In this document: positions 42,775 through 53,410 of the stretch, piece by piece
Layout: each line of letters starts with the position of its first letter
How positions within the stretch are numbered: position 1 is the stretch's first letter
NCBI RefSeq assembly: GCF_004296335.1
Contig: NZ_SGIU01000001.1
Span: 1,217,290-1,281,289 of the forward strand
Direction of reading: 5' to 3'
DNA length: 64,000 bases
Source of the DNA: Flagellimonas allohymeniacidonis
GTDB taxonomy: Bacteria > Bacteroidota > Bacteroidia > Flavobacteriales > Flavobacteriaceae
Notes under the pieces: generated by a model
What the model was told of the DNA's origin: nothing
What the model saw: only the letters and a program-made list of their open reading frames with translations
Database searches by the model: none
Translations under genes and position numbers: made by a program

Positions 42775-44362
42775 TGCTTTATTAAAATATCAGGACATCA
42801 AATCCCATCTGTCTGTAAAACAAAAAGTGGGGCAGCTGTTCATGCTGGCTGTTTTCATCAATGACACTGAAGAAGAGGTAGCCCAAATGGAAAAACTGAT
42901 ACGGGACCATTGCATTGGAGCGCTCTGTATTTTCCATAGCAGGGCCAGTGCGGCGACGAACTTTGAGGGCAAAAAGAAAGTAGTCTACAACGAAAACAGC
43001 TATGACCGGCTCAAAGCGTTGATTGACCGCTACCAGAAAGCTTCCGAGTTCCCATTGCTCATAGCCATGGATGCTGAATGGGGCCTTGCCATGCGTATTG
43101 AAAACACGCCCCAATATCCGTATGCCATTACCCTTGGAGCACTTCAAGATCAAAAAGACCTCATTTATGAGGTGGGCTTCCATATTGGTATGGACTGTAA
43201 AAAAGCAGGAATCCATTGGAATCTTGCCCCTGTTGTAGACATTAACAACAATCCTGAAAATCCAGTAATCGGATATCGCTCTTTCGGGGACAAAAAGGAA
43301 GAAGTAAAATCCAAGGCGGGAGCTTATCTTCTTGGAATGAATGATGCCGGAATTTTGAATTCCCTGAAACATTTTCCAGGACATGGCGATACGGCAACGG
43401 ATTCCCATTTGGGCTTACCCGTAATCGATAAGTCCAAAAAAGAACTTTTTGAGAACGAGCTTTATCCTTTTATAAAACTTTTAAAAGAAGAGGTAGATTC
43501 TGTAATGGTGGCACACCTTTCTTTACCCCAATTGGATGCCTCCGAAAATCCTTCGACCACTTCAAAGAACATTATTACGGGTCTCCTTCGTGATGAAATC
43601 GGTTTTGAAGGAGTTATAATTTCGGATGCCCTGAACATGCACGCCGTTTCAAAAAGGTATCTCCAAAAAGGAGGTTTAGAGGTAGCGGCTTTTAACGCAG
43701 GAATGGATATGCTCTGCTTTTCTGAACATCCTGTGGAGGGAATTTCCCAAATTTTGGATTCAGGGAGCAAGGATGCGGTTGAAAAAAGTTTTAAACGTAT
43801 CTGGAGATTAAAGGAAAAGGTGTTTGGTGGGGCTGTCTCTGAGGATAAAGCACCTTCTTTATCACACAAAGACTTAAATCGAGAGATTGCTAAAAATTGT
43901 ATTACCGAACTATGGGCTGAAAAAAAACCTTTGAAAGATTGGAAAGAACATAATTTCTTGAATCTTTCTTGCGGTACGCCCATTGCCAATATTTTTTCTG
44001 AGGGATTGGAAAAAGAATTGGGTTCAAAACACTACCACCTAGGTGAAGAAGCCGTACATGAAGAAGAGCATCAGAATGCGGTATTGGCACTCTTCCCTCC
44101 TTCCGTAAAACCAAAGAACAATTTTGGTATTGAGTCGCATATTTTGGAGAATATCCAAAAGCTCATTTCGAAAAATGAAGTTACCGTATATCTATTTGGC
44201 AACCCATACGTCCTTGATGTTTTAGAGGGTATTGATGCTGCAGATGTCATCGTGTTTTATCAAGATTTTCCTGATTTCCAGGAAGTTGCGCTTCAACATT
44301 TTTTGGGAAAGATACCAGCCTTGGGAGAATTACCAGTACAATTGAAAACTTTGCAATCATGA
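42767..44362 (+). CDS. GH3 beta-N-acetylglucosaminidase, NagZ-like with C-terminal extension
   Basis: I take ATG 42767 (overlapping the permease stop as ATGCGTGA) as start; the open frame reaches further back only inside the permease gene. About 531 residues. The first 340 are NagZ-like: LSVKQKVGQLFMLAVF, LIAMDAEWG, LNSLKHFPGHGDTATDSHLG (the NagZ-specific Asp-His catalytic loop) and VIISDALNMHAV with the Asp nucleophile. About 190 extra residues form a second alpha/beta domain seen in longer GH3 enzymes. No signal peptide, so it is cytoplasmic. It would split GlcNAc from anhydro-MurNAc after import. Confidence 0.92.
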   Translation: MRDALLKYQDIKSHLSVKQKVGQLFMLAVFINDTEEEVAQMEKLIRDHCIGALCIFHSRASAATNFEGKKKVVYNENSYDRLKALIDRYQKASEFPLLIAMDAEWGLAMRIENTPQYPYAITLGALQDQKDLIYEVGFHIGMDCKKAGIHWNLAPVVDINNNPENPVIGYRSFGDKKEEVKSKAGAYLLGMNDAGILNSLKHFPGHGDTATDSHLGLPVIDKSKKELFENELYPFIKLLKEEVDSVMVAHLSLPQLDASENPSTTSKNIITGLLRDEIGFEGVIISDALNMHAVSKRYLQKGGLEVAAFNAGMDMLCFSEHPVEGISQILDSGSKDAVEKSFKRIWRLKEKVFGGAVSEDKAPSLSHKDLNREIAKNCITELWAEKKPLKDWKEHNFLNLSCGTPIANIFSEGLEKELGSKHYHLGEEAVHEEEHQNAVLALFPPSVKPKNNFGIESHILENIQKLISKNEVTVYLFGNPYVLDVLEGIDAADVIVFYQDFPDFQEVALQHFLGKIPALGELPVQLKTLQS

Positions 44363-45027
44363 AATCAGAAATCATATCCTCCTGGGAAAAGAATGCCAAA
44401 GAATGGGTAGAGGTGATTCAAAACCAAAGCATTCCCTCCAGAAAATTCACAAACCGGGCTATTTTGGAAAGTATCTCCAATCTAAAAGTTAAAAAAGTTG
44501 CGGATTTGGGTTGCGGAGAAGGGTGGTTAACCCGAGAAATGGCCCAATTGGGCATTGAGACCACTGGCTTTGATGCCATCAAAAGTCTTTTGGTCGAGGC
44601 AAGCAAAAAAGGACCTGAAACCTATCATCAGCTCACCTTTGAGGACATCATTAATGGGTTAGAAATCCCTGAAGCCCCATTTGATGCAGCCATTTTTAAT
44701 TTCTGTCTGTACTTAAAAGATAATTTGAGATTGCTTTTGGAAAATACCCTTTCCAATCTGGTTCCAATGGGCCATGTTCTTATTCAAACCTTACACCCAT
44801 TTTTCCTGATTCAAAATGGTTTCCGATATGAAAGCCAATGGCTATCAGATTCATGGAAGGGACTGCCCGGTAACTTTAAAGATGGGCATTCCTGGTATGC
44901 GCGCACTTTTGAAGATTGGGTCAATTTATTATCCGCTCTAGAAGATATCGCCTTTGAAATTTCCGAAATAAAAAACGATGAAGAGAAACCGATATCCCTT
45001 ATTATCAAAATAAGAAAGCTAAAATGA
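44359..45027 (+). CDS. Class I SAM-dependent methyltransferase
   Basis: 222 residues with the SAM-binding motif VADLGCGEGWLTREMAQLG (about 52-70), acidic motif II GFDAIKSLL and post-motif FDAAIFNFCLYL. Family is broad and the methyl acceptor cannot be read from sequence. Four-base overlaps with both neighbours put it firmly in the muropeptide operon, but its contribution there is unknown. Confidence 0.85.
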   Translation: MKSEIISSWEKNAKEWVEVIQNQSIPSRKFTNRAILESISNLKVKKVADLGCGEGWLTREMAQLGIETTGFDAIKSLLVEASKKGPETYHQLTFEDIINGLEIPEAPFDAAIFNFCLYLKDNLRLLLENTLSNLVPMGHVLIQTLHPFFLIQNGFRYESQWLSDSWKGLPGNFKDGHSWYARTFEDWVNLLSALEDIAFEISEIKNDEEKPISLIIKIRKLK

Positions 45028-46103
45028 AAATGTACAGAGTCCTTGGTATGATGTCGGGCACCTCTTTGGATGGCCTGGATTTAGCCCTTTGCCATCTATG
45101 GAAAGAGAATGGGCAATGGCAATTTAGCATTGAAAAGACTAAGGATATCACCTACGAACCCGTACTTCGGGAACAATTAAAGAACGCCATTCACTTAAGT
45201 GAGGAGGCTCATGAAACACTGCATCGCGAATATGGTGTTTGGTTAGGAAAACAAGCCAAGGATTTTATTGAAGAAGGTCAACTTGAGGTAGATTTTATTG
45301 CCAGCCATGGGCACACTTCCCATCATCGACCTGAAGACGGAATAACCTTCCAATTGGGAGATGGACAACAGTTGGCGAATACGAGCCAACACAAAGTGGT
45401 CTGTGATTTTCGGACGAAGGATGTTGGTTTAGGTGGTCAAGGTGCCCCCCTCGTACCCATTGGTGACAAACTCCTTTTCCATACCTATGATTTCTGCTTG
45501 AATCTAGGCGGTATTAGTAATATGTCCTTTGAAAAAGATGGCGAGCGCATTGCTTATGACATTGGGCTTGCCAACATGCCTCTCAATTACATTACCCAAA
45601 AAATTGGATTGGATTATGATGCCGATGGAAAAATGGCGAGAACCGGCTCTTTTAATGAAAGCTTGTTCAATACACTGAATGATTTGGAATACTACCGCCT
45701 CCCCTATCCCAAATCCACAGGGTATGAGTGGTTCATTGCCGAGATTGCCCCCCTGATTGAAAAATCAAAAGTTTCCGAGGCAGATTTATTGCACACTTTT
45801 ATCCATCACAACTGTCAACAAGTTGCCATTGAGGTTAAAAAACATGCAGTGAAACCTAAGAACAAACTGTTTGCCACAGGCGGTGGGGCACTAAATTCAT
45901 TTTTTACGGACACGCTTCGAGAAAAGCTTGGTCCTGCAATAGAATTGGCCATTCCCTCCAAAACCTTGATTGCCTTTAAGGAAGCCCTGGTTTTCGCATT
46001 AATGGGCGTGCTTCGTCAGGAAGGAAAAACCAATGTACTGAGTTCGGTGACTGGGGCAAAGAAAGATTCATGCAGTGGCGAAATTTTTATGCCAGAATCA
46101 TAG
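45024..46103 (+). CDS. anmK: Anhydro-N-acetylmuramic acid kinase
   Basis: AnmK opens the 1,6-anhydro ring of anhydro-MurNAc and phosphorylates it to MurNAc-6-phosphate, the MurQ substrate. The 359-residue protein begins MYRVLGMMSGTSLDGLDLAL, the family ATP-binding signature, followed by FIASHGHTSHHRPEDG, GQGAPLVPIGD, LNLGGISNMSF and FATGGGALNSFF. Last gene of the plus-strand operon; the convergent exporter gene ends 13 bases away. Presence of anmK is the strongest sign that anhydro-sugars from peptidoglycan turnover are the pathway input. Confidence 0.96.
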   Translation: MKMYRVLGMMSGTSLDGLDLALCHLWKENGQWQFSIEKTKDITYEPVLREQLKNAIHLSEEAHETLHREYGVWLGKQAKDFIEEGQLEVDFIASHGHTSHHRPEDGITFQLGDGQQLANTSQHKVVCDFRTKDVGLGGQGAPLVPIGDKLLFHTYDFCLNLGGISNMSFEKDGERIAYDIGLANMPLNYITQKIGLDYDADGKMARTGSFNESLFNTLNDLEYYRLPYPKSTGYEWFIAEIAPLIEKSKVSEADLLHTFIHHNCQQVAIEVKKHAVKPKNKLFATGGGALNSFFTDTLREKLGPAIELAIPSKTLIAFKEALVFALMGVLRQEGKTNVLSSVTGAKKDSCSGEIFMPES

Positions 46104-46116
46104 CTCGCAACCAGTA

Positions 46117-47328
46117 TTAGGCAGTTCTAACTGCTTTTTTTGGTCTCCAAACCAATAGAAAAACGAACATGGACAGTAATCCACAAATGGCCAAACCTAC
46201 AAAAAGAGGCAATACCCGGTCATCGACAAAACTTCCAATGAGCGTAGCTATGGGAATGGCAATCACGGTAGAGAAAAACCCATTGATGGCGGCTCCGATA
46301 CCCGCAATGTGTCCAATAGGTTCCATAGCAATGGAACGGAAATTACCCCACATAAAGCCTAAGCAGAAAAATTGAAGGGAAAGAAAGGTCACCAAGACAA
46401 ACACATTCGGATTACTTGAATTCCAAAACAATAGCACATAAAGCAAGGCTATAACGCAAAAGCTTGCCAAGGCCATAAACCCCAATTTTCGCATTCCAAA
46501 ACGCAGTACGAGGGTACCGTTGAAAAAGGTGGATAAACCAATGGAAATCGCCAACCCTGCAAAGATGTATGGAAAGGCTTCCTTTAATCCATATTGGTCT
46601 TCAAAAATATACTGTGAAGCACTGAGGTACACCAAGAAAGAGCCCGTTACCAAGCCCGAAATTATGGTAAAGGCCACCGTCTCCTTATAACGTAGCAATT
46701 CCTTAAAACCATCCATAAAAAGGCTATTTGAAAATGGAATTTTATATTCGGGACGCAAGGTCTCTGGTTGACGTTTCCAGAACCAAACCCCTACAGCAAT
46801 GGTCAATACAAGCTGAATGTAAAAAATAGCCCGCCAGTCCGCTAAGTCTAAAATAAACTTGCCCAGTGCAGGTGCAACCACAGGAACCAAAATAAAAAAA
46901 GCCGTAACAAATGACATCACCCTGGCCATAAGGTCACCCTTGTACATATCGCGAATAATGGAAATAGAGATCGTCCTAGCCGCAGAAAGGCCAATGCCCT
47001 GAAGAATTCTGCCCACAACCATCCACTCCAAGTTGGGAGCGGCCAAGCAAATAACACTGGCGACAGCAAATACTGCAATGCCTAAGTATACAATGGGTTT
47101 ACGTCCATACGAATCGGATAGCGGACCGAAAAATAATTGTCCAACCCCCAATCCCAGGAAAATCATGGTGATGAGCATCTGATTATCCGTCGGATCAGTG
47201 CTATTAATCGATGCCCCAATATTTGAAATGGCAGGTAATAGGGTATCAATGGACAACGCTACGACCGACATCAAGGCCGCCATCAAGGCCATAAATTCAA
47301 AACTCGGTTTAGGGGTATCATTTTGCAT
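46117..47328 (-). CDS. Bcr/CflA-family multidrug efflux transporter
   Basis: 403 residues with 12 predicted transmembrane helices. The major-facilitator loop GPLSDSYGRKPIVYLG (about 70-85) and LPAISNIGASINSTDPTDNQ near the N-terminus are typical of the Bcr/CflA branch, which exports drugs or dipeptides by proton antiport. Substrate unknown. It is transcribed toward anmK and probably stands alone. Confidence 0.9.
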   Translation of the reverse strand: MQNDTPKPSFEFMALMAALMSVVALSIDTLLPAISNIGASINSTDPTDNQMLITMIFLGLGVGQLFFGPLSDSYGRKPIVYLGIAVFAVASVICLAAPNLEWMVVGRILQGIGLSAARTISISIIRDMYKGDLMARVMSFVTAFFILVPVVAPALGKFILDLADWRAIFYIQLVLTIAVGVWFWKRQPETLRPEYKIPFSNSLFMDGFKELLRYKETVAFTIISGLVTGSFLVYLSASQYIFEDQYGLKEAFPYIFAGLAISIGLSTFFNGTLVLRFGMRKLGFMALASFCVIALLYVLLFWNSSNPNVFVLVTFLSLQFFCLGFMWGNFRSIAMEPIGHIAGIGAAINGFFSTVIAIPIATLIGSFVDDRVLPLFVGLAICGLLSMFVFLLVWRPKKAVRTA

Positions 47329-47400
47329 TCGGCAAAATTACGGATACCCTTTACAACCCATAACTTTTTAGGAGATATTTAGGTTATCTTTTCTCAATGC

Positions 47401-48942
47401 CTAAAGTGGAATGTTCCCATGCTTTTTCTTTGGAGTTTGAACCTCTTTTTTCTCTAGCATGGCGAAAGCCTTTAACAACTTGCGTCTGGTATTTTCAGGT
47501 AAGATGACCTCGTCGATAAATCCTCGACGCGCTGCACGATATGGATTCGCAAACTTATCGGCATACTCCATTTCCTTTTCTTTCAATTTGGCCGTAGGGT
47601 CATCCGCGGCGGCAATTTCCCTTCTAAAAATAATTTCACTGGCCCCTTTGGCCCCCATCACCGCAATCTCAGCTGTGGGCCAAGCAAAATTGAAGTCAGC
47701 TCCAATGTGCTTGGAGTTCATTACATCGTAAGCACCTCCATAAGCTTTCCGAGTAATTACAGTGACCCGAGGGACAGTGGCCTCGCTTAAGGCGTAAAGC
47801 AACTTAGCTCCGTGAATGATAATACCATTCCACTCTTGATCCGTACCGGGCAAAAATCCTGGTACATCTACCAAAACAAGCAAGGGAATATTGAATGCAT
47901 CACAGAATCGGGTAAAACGGGCAGCCTTTTGCGAACTTTTAACCCCTAAAACTCCTGCCAAAAACATAGGCTGATTAGCTATGATCCCAACGCTTCTTCC
48001 ACCGAGTCGGGCGAAGCCCACGATGATATTCTCGGCATAGTCTTTATGAATCTCGTAAAAAGAATCCGAATCAATAATACCCTCAATTACATCATGCATG
48101 TCATAGGGCTTACTCGGGTCATCGGGAACAATACTGGCAAGTTCCTCTCGCAGCTCTTCACCCAATTCATAAGGTTTATGTTTTGGGATTTCGCGGTTAC
48201 TTTGCGGTAAATAGTCCAATAATTTTTTGATATCATCCAAACAAGCTGCATCGTTTGACGATGTTTTGTGCGCCACACCAGATTTTACAGCATGCGTGCT
48301 TGCTCCACCCAGTTCCTCTGAAGTCACCTCCTCATTAGTAACAGTCTTGACCACATTGGGGCCCGTGACGAACATATAACTGGTTTCTTCCACCATAATA
48401 ATAAAGTCGGTCATAGCAGGAGAATAAACGGCCCCTCCAGCACAAGGGCCCATCACTGCGGATATTTGTGGAATTACCCCTGAGGCCTGAACATTTCGAT
48501 AAAAAATATCAGCATACCCTCCTAATGATTTCACCCCTTCCTGAATCCGTGCACCACCTGAATCATTCAAACCAATAACAGGTGCTCCAACATTCATGGC
48601 AAGGTCCATCACTTTGCATATTTTTTCCGCATGGGTTTCTGACAAGGCTCCACCGAAAACGGTGAAATCTTGGGCGTAAACATAGACCAATCTGCCATTT
48701 ACCGTACCATATCCTGTAATCACACCATCTCCAAAATAGATTTCCTTGTCCATGCCAAAATCGGTGGTTCGGTGTGTGACCAACACGCCCATTTCTTCAA
48801 AGGATCCCTCGTCCAACAAATAGTCAATACGTTCCCTTGCGGTTAATTTCTTTTTGGCATGCTGTTTTTCAATACGCTTCTCACCTCCCCCAAGATGGGC
48901 TTGGGCAACTTTTTCCTTTAACACCTTTATTTTGGAATCCAT
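47401..48942 (-). CDS. Acyl-CoA (propionyl-CoA) carboxylase carboxyltransferase subunit
   Basis: 513 residues, two crotonase-like halves. N-half: [58 protein letters not shown]-half: [39 protein letters not shown] and [11 protein letters not shown]. This is the PccB/AccD5 type that carboxylates short acyl-CoAs. The presence of biotin carboxylase and biotin-carrier genes upstream, and of methylmalonyl-CoA mutase genes nearby, argues for propionyl-CoA as substrate; acetyl-CoA or other acyl-CoAs cannot be excluded. Confidence 0.93.
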   Translation of the reverse strand: MDSKIKVLKEKVAQAHLGGGEKRIEKQHAKKKLTARERIDYLLDEGSFEEMGVLVTHRTTDFGMDKEIYFGDGVITGYGTVNGRLVYVYAQDFTVFGGALSETHAEKICKVMDLAMNVGAPVIGLNDSGGARIQEGVKSLGGYADIFYRNVQASGVIPQISAVMGPCAGGAVYSPAMTDFIIMVEETSYMFVTGPNVVKTVTNEEVTSEELGGASTHAVKSGVAHKTSSNDAACLDDIKKLLDYLPQSNREIPKHKPYELGEELREELASIVPDDPSKPYDMHDVIEGIIDSDSFYEIHKDYAENIIVGFARLGGRSVGIIANQPMFLAGVLGVKSSQKAARFTRFCDAFNIPLLVLVDVPGFLPGTDQEWNGIIIHGAKLLYALSEATVPRVTVITRKAYGGAYDVMNSKHIGADFNFAWPTAEIAVMGAKGASEIIFRREIAAADDPTAKLKEKEMEYADKFANPYRAARRGFIDEVILPENTRRKLLKAFAMLEKKEVQTPKKKHGNIPL

Positions 48943-48947
48943 TTCAA

Positions 48948-50390
48948 TCAGTTTATGGGTAGTTGAACTAGTTTTTTGTCCTCAAGATATTGTTTTAGAG
49001 CAATCATGGCTGCAACCTCAGCTTCAGAAGCGCTGTTTTGTTTTATCATTTCTGGGGAATAGTAGTCTTTTACAAAGTGTGTATCAAAATTCCCAGAACG
49101 AAAAGCCTCGTGCCCAAAAACGAAAGTTCCAAAGGGCAAAGTGGTCTGTACCCCTTTAATTTTGTAATTCTGGATGGCATCCAGCATCAACTCTATTGAT
49201 TCTTCTCGGGTTTCGCCATAAGTAATCAACTTTGACAGCATGGGGTCATAATAAATGGGAATATCCATACCCTCCTCAAACCCATTGTCCACACGAATTC
49301 CTTCCCCCTCCGGAAGTTGATACTTTTCCAATGTGCCCACACTGGGCAAAAAATCGTTCAGTGGATCCTCGGCATATACCCTAAGTTCCATGGCATGGCC
49401 ATTAATGGATAGTTCTTCTTGTTTTAGCGGTAAAACTTCGCCTCGAGCCACTTTGATTTGTAATTCCACCAAATCAACTCCTGTAATCATTTCAGTGACC
49501 GGATGTTCGACCTGAAGACGGGTATTCATTTCCAAGAAATAAAAATTGTGGTCCGCATCCATTAGAAACTCCACGGTTCCCGCACCGACATAATCGCAGG
49601 ACTGAGCCACTTTGGTGGCTGCTATTCCCATTTCATTGCGAAGCTCAGGACTTAAAAGTGAGGATGGAGCCTCTTCGACAACCTTTTGGTGCCTTCTTTG
49701 AATACTGCACTCCCGCTCAAAGAAATGAATGACATTTCCGTGCTTGTCAGCCATGACCTGCACTTCAATATGGCGCGGGGAGGTAACATATTTTTCGACA
49801 AAGACCGAGCCATCGCCAAAGGCCGATGTGGCCTCGCTAATGGCACGCTCCATTTGTGATTTTAAGTCTGACTCCTTATCAACGATTCGCATCCCCTTTC
49901 CTCCACCACCAGCAGAGGCTTTGATTAGTACGGGATATCCGATTTCAGCTGCAATTTCCTTAGCTTTTTTTACGTCTGTAATGGCCTCATCAATACCAGG
50001 TACCATAGGAATGTCGTACGCCTTAACCGCTTCCTTGGCCGCCAGCTTACTTCCCATAATTTGAATTGCTTTCGAACCCGGACCAATAAACGTTATTCCA
50101 TTTTTCTCGGCAGCCTCGGCGAATTCGGCATTTTCACTCAAGAACCCATAGCCAGGATGAATTCCATCCACTCCCAATTCCTTGGCAACCTCAATAATTT
50201 TATCTCCCAACAAATAGGATTGGTTCGATGGCGCCGCTCCAATGCAGACCGCTTCGTCAGCAAAGCGTACATGGGGAGCGTTTCTATCAATTTCTGAAAA
50301 CACCGCTACCGTTTTTATACCCATCTTTTTGGCGGTTCGCATTACCCGTAAAGCAATTTCTCCCCTGTTGGCGACCAGAATTTTTTTCAT
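48948..50390 (-). CDS. Biotin carboxylase subunit of the acyl-CoA carboxylase
   Basis: 480 residues with the AccC/PccA plan: N-terminal [23 protein letters not shown]-grasp glycine loop [15 protein letters not shown] (about 158-172), [11 protein letters not shown], and the active-site [17 protein letters not shown] and [14 protein letters not shown]. It carboxylates biotin using ATP and bicarbonate. It has no biotinyl domain; that is supplied by the gene at 50397-50882, six bases upstream. Middle gene of a three-gene operon. Confidence 0.95.
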   Translation of the reverse strand: MKKILVANRGEIALRVMRTAKKMGIKTVAVFSEIDRNAPHVRFADEAVCIGAAPSNQSYLLGDKIIEVAKELGVDGIHPGYGFLSENAEFAEAAEKNGITFIGPGSKAIQIMGSKLAAKEAVKAYDIPMVPGIDEAITDVKKAKEIAAEIGYPVLIKASAGGGGKGMRIVDKESDLKSQMERAISEATSAFGDGSVFVEKYVTSPRHIEVQVMADKHGNVIHFFERECSIQRRHQKVVEEAPSSLLSPELRNEMGIAATKVAQSCDYVGAGTVEFLMDADHNFYFLEMNTRLQVEHPVTEMITGVDLVELQIKVARGEVLPLKQEELSINGHAMELRVYAEDPLNDFLPSVGTLEKYQLPEGEGIRVDNGFEEGMDIPIYYDPMLSKLITYGETREESIELMLDAIQNYKIKGVQTTLPFGTFVFGHEAFRSGNFDTHFVKDYYSPEMIKQNSASEAEVAAMIALKQYLEDKKLVQLPIN

Positions 50391-50396
50391 GCTATA

Positions 50397-50882
50397 CTAT
50401 TCAAAGGTTAGTAATATCTGTTTTTTATCCACAGCCTCTCCCTTTTTCACTGAAATTTCCTTTATCACACCGGCTCGAGGGGAAGAAATAATATTCTCCA
50501 TTTTCATAGCTTCAAGAATCAAAAGTTGGTCATCTTCCGCAACTTCTTGTCCTGCCTTGACTGAAATATCCAAAATCAACCCTGGCATTGGAGCCTCAAT
50601 TGAAGTGATGTTCTTTGTGCCATTTGAAGCAAAGCCCATGGCATCGATAAGTTTATCCAGCTTATTTTCTATGCTGGTGTGGTATTCCATACCATTTACC
50701 CTAAGCACATAACTTCGATTGTTGAAATCGGTGGAAACCACTTCAATGTGAAAGGACTTTGAACCATACAGTAGGTGGAAATCCTTTTTACTTGTTTTTA
50801 AAATATCAAGCTTTTCTATATCATCCTTGGAGAGCTGAAAATCAAGGTTCTCATTGACCTTGATGGAGAAGGAGTTTTCCAT
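50397..50882 (-). CDS. Biotin carboxyl-carrier subunit of the acyl-CoA carboxylase
   Basis: 161 residues. The C-terminal 70 form a biotinyl domain with IEAPMPGLILDISVKAGQEV and the biotin site LEAMKMEN (Lys about 131). The N-terminal 90 residues resemble the BT domain of propionyl-CoA carboxylases, which joins carrier and carboxyltransferase. First gene of the operon; the promoter should lie in 50883-51077, which it shares with the divergent udk gene. Confidence 0.93.
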   Translation of the reverse strand: MENSFSIKVNENLDFQLSKDDIEKLDILKTSKKDFHLLYGSKSFHIEVVSTDFNNRSYVLRVNGMEYHTSIENKLDKLIDAMGFASNGTKNITSIEAPMPGLILDISVKAGQEVAEDDQLLILEAMKMENIISSPRAGVIKEISVKKGEAVDKKQILLTFE

Positions 50883-51077
50883 AAAATTATAGTGCCTTAG
50901 GTTACTTGAATAAATATAAGATTAAAAGCAATAATCTTAGGCAAAGCTAGGACGATATCACAGTCAAATTCATGACAACCGTCATTCATTTCAACAAAAA
51001 CATCGCTTAACTATGCATAGTTTTTCGGGGAAGCGAAATCTTATCAAATGCTTACTTTTGAAATTAAAATTTTCATA

Positions 51078-51686
51078 ATGCTTGTCATAGGAATCGCTGG
51101 GGGTACAGGTTGTGGTAAGACCACTGTTGTCAACCAAATTGTGGAGGAATTGCCACAGAACGAGGTAGGGGTCATATCACAGGATTCCTATTATCATGAT
51201 CTTGCCCATTTGACCAAGGAAGAAAGGGGGAAAGTAAATTTTGACCACCCCAATAGTATTGATTTTGACTTGATGATTGCTCATTTGGAAGAACTCAGAA
51301 ATGGCAAACCCATTGAAAAACCAATTTACTCTTTTGTTGAGGAGACCCGATTGGACGATACCATAACGGTCCACCCCAGAAAGGTAATTATTGTTGAGGG
51401 TATTTTGGTTTTGAGCAACCCTAAGCTTCGTGAAATGTTCGACATAAAAATATACGTTCATGCCGATTCTGACGAGCGATTGATACGAAGGCTGCAAAGG
51501 GACATTAAAGAAAGGGGGCACGATTTGGAAAAGGTTCTGCACCGTTATCAAACGGCAGTTAAGCCCATGCACCAGCAGTTTATTGAACCGTCGAAGGAGT
51601 TCGCGGACCTTATCATACCCAATAACCACTACAATACGGTGGCTGTGGATATGGTTCGGACCATAATCAATGAAAACTTAGGTTAA
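51078..51686 (+). CDS. udk: Uridine kinase
   Basis: Phosphorylates uridine and cytidine with ATP or GTP for pyrimidine salvage. From ATG 51078 the protein is 202 residues beginning MLVIGIAGGTGCGKTTVV, with the P-loop at residues 8-15; an upstream in-frame ATG at 51048 adds ten residues not typical of the family. Other motifs: SQDSYYHDL, NFDHPNSIDFD and KVIIVEGIL. Two bases separate it from the next gene. Confidence 0.95.
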   Translation: MLVIGIAGGTGCGKTTVVNQIVEELPQNEVGVISQDSYYHDLAHLTKEERGKVNFDHPNSIDFDLMIAHLEELRNGKPIEKPIYSFVEETRLDDTITVHPRKVIIVEGILVLSNPKLREMFDIKIYVHADSDERLIRRLQRDIKERGHDLEKVLHRYQTAVKPMHQQFIEPSKEFADLIIPNNHYNTVAVDMVRTIINENLG

Positions 51687-51687
51687 T

Positions 51688-52020
51688 ATGGGGTTTGGCG
51701 AACTGAAAAAGAAAAAATGGTTTAAAGTAATGACCAATATGTACATTTTGGTCTTAACCATTTTTGTGATCTGGATGGCTTTTTTTGACACAAATTCCAT
51801 GTTGATTCATTTAGAATTACGGAAAGAAATCAAAAAGTTGGAGCGACAAAAAGAATTTCTTCAAGGGGAAATTGACAAGGACAAAGAAGTTCTAAAAAAG
51901 CTATCCGATACGAGCGAACTGGAAAAGTTTGCCCGCGAAAAGTATTATATGAAAAAGGAAAATGAAGAAATATTCTTAATAGAATATGAGGATAGCTTAA
52001 AGACCAAAAAGAATGAGTGA
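51688..52020 (+). CDS. DivIC/FtsB-like septum formation protein
   Basis: 110 residues: short cytoplasmic start, one transmembrane helix (about 14-32), then a coiled coil (LELRKEIKKLERQKEFLQGE, about 41-75) and a conserved LEKFAREKYYMKKENEEIFL end. This is the FtsB/DivIC layout, in which the coiled coil joins the FtsQLB division complex in the periplasm. It overlaps the mutase gene by eight bases, an arrangement I recall as conserved in flavobacteria. Confidence 0.9.
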   Translation: MGFGELKKKKWFKVMTNMYILVLTIFVIWMAFFDTNSMLIHLELRKEIKKLERQKEFLQGEIDKDKEVLKKLSDTSELEKFAREKYYMKKENEEIFLIEYEDSLKTKKNE

Positions 52021-53410
52021 CAATGCCTTATTTGACGAATTTCCTCAAGTTTCCGCGAAACAATGGAAAGAAAAAATCCAATATGACCTAAAAGGAGCAG
52101 ACTACAGCGACACCTTGGTATGGGAATCCCCTGAAGGCATCAAGGTTAAACCTTTTTATCACTCCGAAGACCTATCAGAAGTCTCCAAATTCAAGCGAAG
52201 TGAGGTTGAATCATGGAAAATCGGACAAGAAATCTATGCAGGAAATGCCACAAAAGCCAACGAAACTGCATTGAACACCTTGTCACGCGGGGCAGAAAGT
52301 CTGATTTTTTTGATACCTGATGAAAGTATTGACTTGATGAAACTGCTTGGTAACATCAATTTGGAGAAAACTGCAGTTCATTTTCGGTTTCAATTTTTAG
52401 CACTGGCTCCCATTAAGGGCCTATTGGAATTTTTAAGAGGTAAAAACTGCAATATCTACCTTCATTTTGATATCATTGGAAATCTGGCCCGAACTGGGAA
52501 CTGGTTCCATTCCATGAAAGAGGACCATGAGATCCTGGAAAAAGTTTACGCAGCAACAAAAGCCATTGAAGGTGTTTCCTGTTTAAGTGTTGATCTTTCC
52601 CTATATCAGAATGCCGGGGCCAATATGGTGCAGCAATTGGCTTACTCCCTGTCGCATGCCCATGAATATGTAAACCATTTTCAGTCGGAAACCACAAGTG
52701 GTGTAGAGGAGTCCTTTCCAATGACTTTCAAAGTGGCCATGGGGGGGAACTATTTTTTTGAAATTGCCAAACTTAGAGCATTGCGATGGCTATGGAATAG
52801 CCTGACCGATGCCTATGGAATTGCTCCGGATTGCCACATTTTGGCTTTTCCTTCACGAAGGAACAAAACATTATATGACTACAATGTCAACCTACTCCGA
52901 ACAACTTCGGAGTGCATGTCGGCTATTCTCGGCGGGGCAAATACTGTTTGCAATCAAGCCTATGATGCCATTTATCACAAAGACAATGAATTTGGGGATC
53001 GGATTGCCAGAAATCAATTGGTCCTCCTAAAGGAGGAAAGCTATTTTGATGAAGCGCACAAGGCTTCAGAAGGTACCTATTACATAGAAAGTCTTACCAA
53101 GCAGTTGGCTGAAAAAGCCCTTGTTCTTTTTAAACAAATTGAAGCTTCGGGTGGTTTTTTGGAAGCACTGAAAAAGGGAATCATACAACAAAAAATTAAA
53201 GAAAGTGCTGCCAAGGAACAGCAACGTTTTGATGAGGGTCAAACGGTCTTGGTGGGAACCAATAAGTTTCAAAATTCTGAGGACCGCATGAAGGGCGACC
53301 TTGAATTGTATCCCTTTGTGAAGCAAAGGTCCGAGAAGACCCTGCTTGAACCCATAATTGAAAAAAGACTGGCCGAAACACAAGAACAAAAACGATTGGA
53401 CCATGAGTAG
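52013..53410 (+). CDS. mutA: Methylmalonyl-CoA mutase small (non-catalytic) subunit
   Basis: 465 residues; a mutase-type TIM barrel ([20 protein letters not shown] near the start, [40 protein letters not shown]) that stops before a cobalamin-binding domain, as is normal for MutA. It pairs with the large subunit encoded next, overlapping by eight bases. Shorter than actinobacterial MutA (about 620 residues) but consistent with Bacteroidota versions. Confidence 0.92.
   Translation: MSDNALFDEFPQVSAKQWKEKIQYDLKGADYSDTLVWESPEGIKVKPFYHSEDLSEVSKFKRSEVESWKIGQEIYAGNATKANETALNTLSRGAESLIFLIPDESIDLMKLLGNINLEKTAVHFRFQFLALAPIKGLLEFLRGKNCNIYLHFDIIGNLARTGNWFHSMKEDHEILEKVYAATKAIEGVSCLSVDLSLYQNAGANMVQQLAYSLSHAHEYVNHFQSETTSGVEESFPMTFKVAMGGNYFFEIAKLRALRWLWNSLTDAYGIAPDCHILAFPSRRNKTLYDYNVNLLRTTSECMSAILGGANTVCNQAYDAIYHKDNEFGDRIARNQLVLLKEESYFDEAHKASEGTYYIESLTKQLAEKALVLFKQIEASGGFLEALKKGIIQQKIKESAAKEQQRFDEGQTVLVGTNKFQNSEDRMKGDLELYPFVKQRSEKTLLEPIIEKRLAETQEQKRLDHE

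Noticed and set aside
53358..53402. Upstream start for the mutase large subunit
   Set aside because: It lies inside mutA; ATG 53403 with the 8-base overlap is the standard arrangement.
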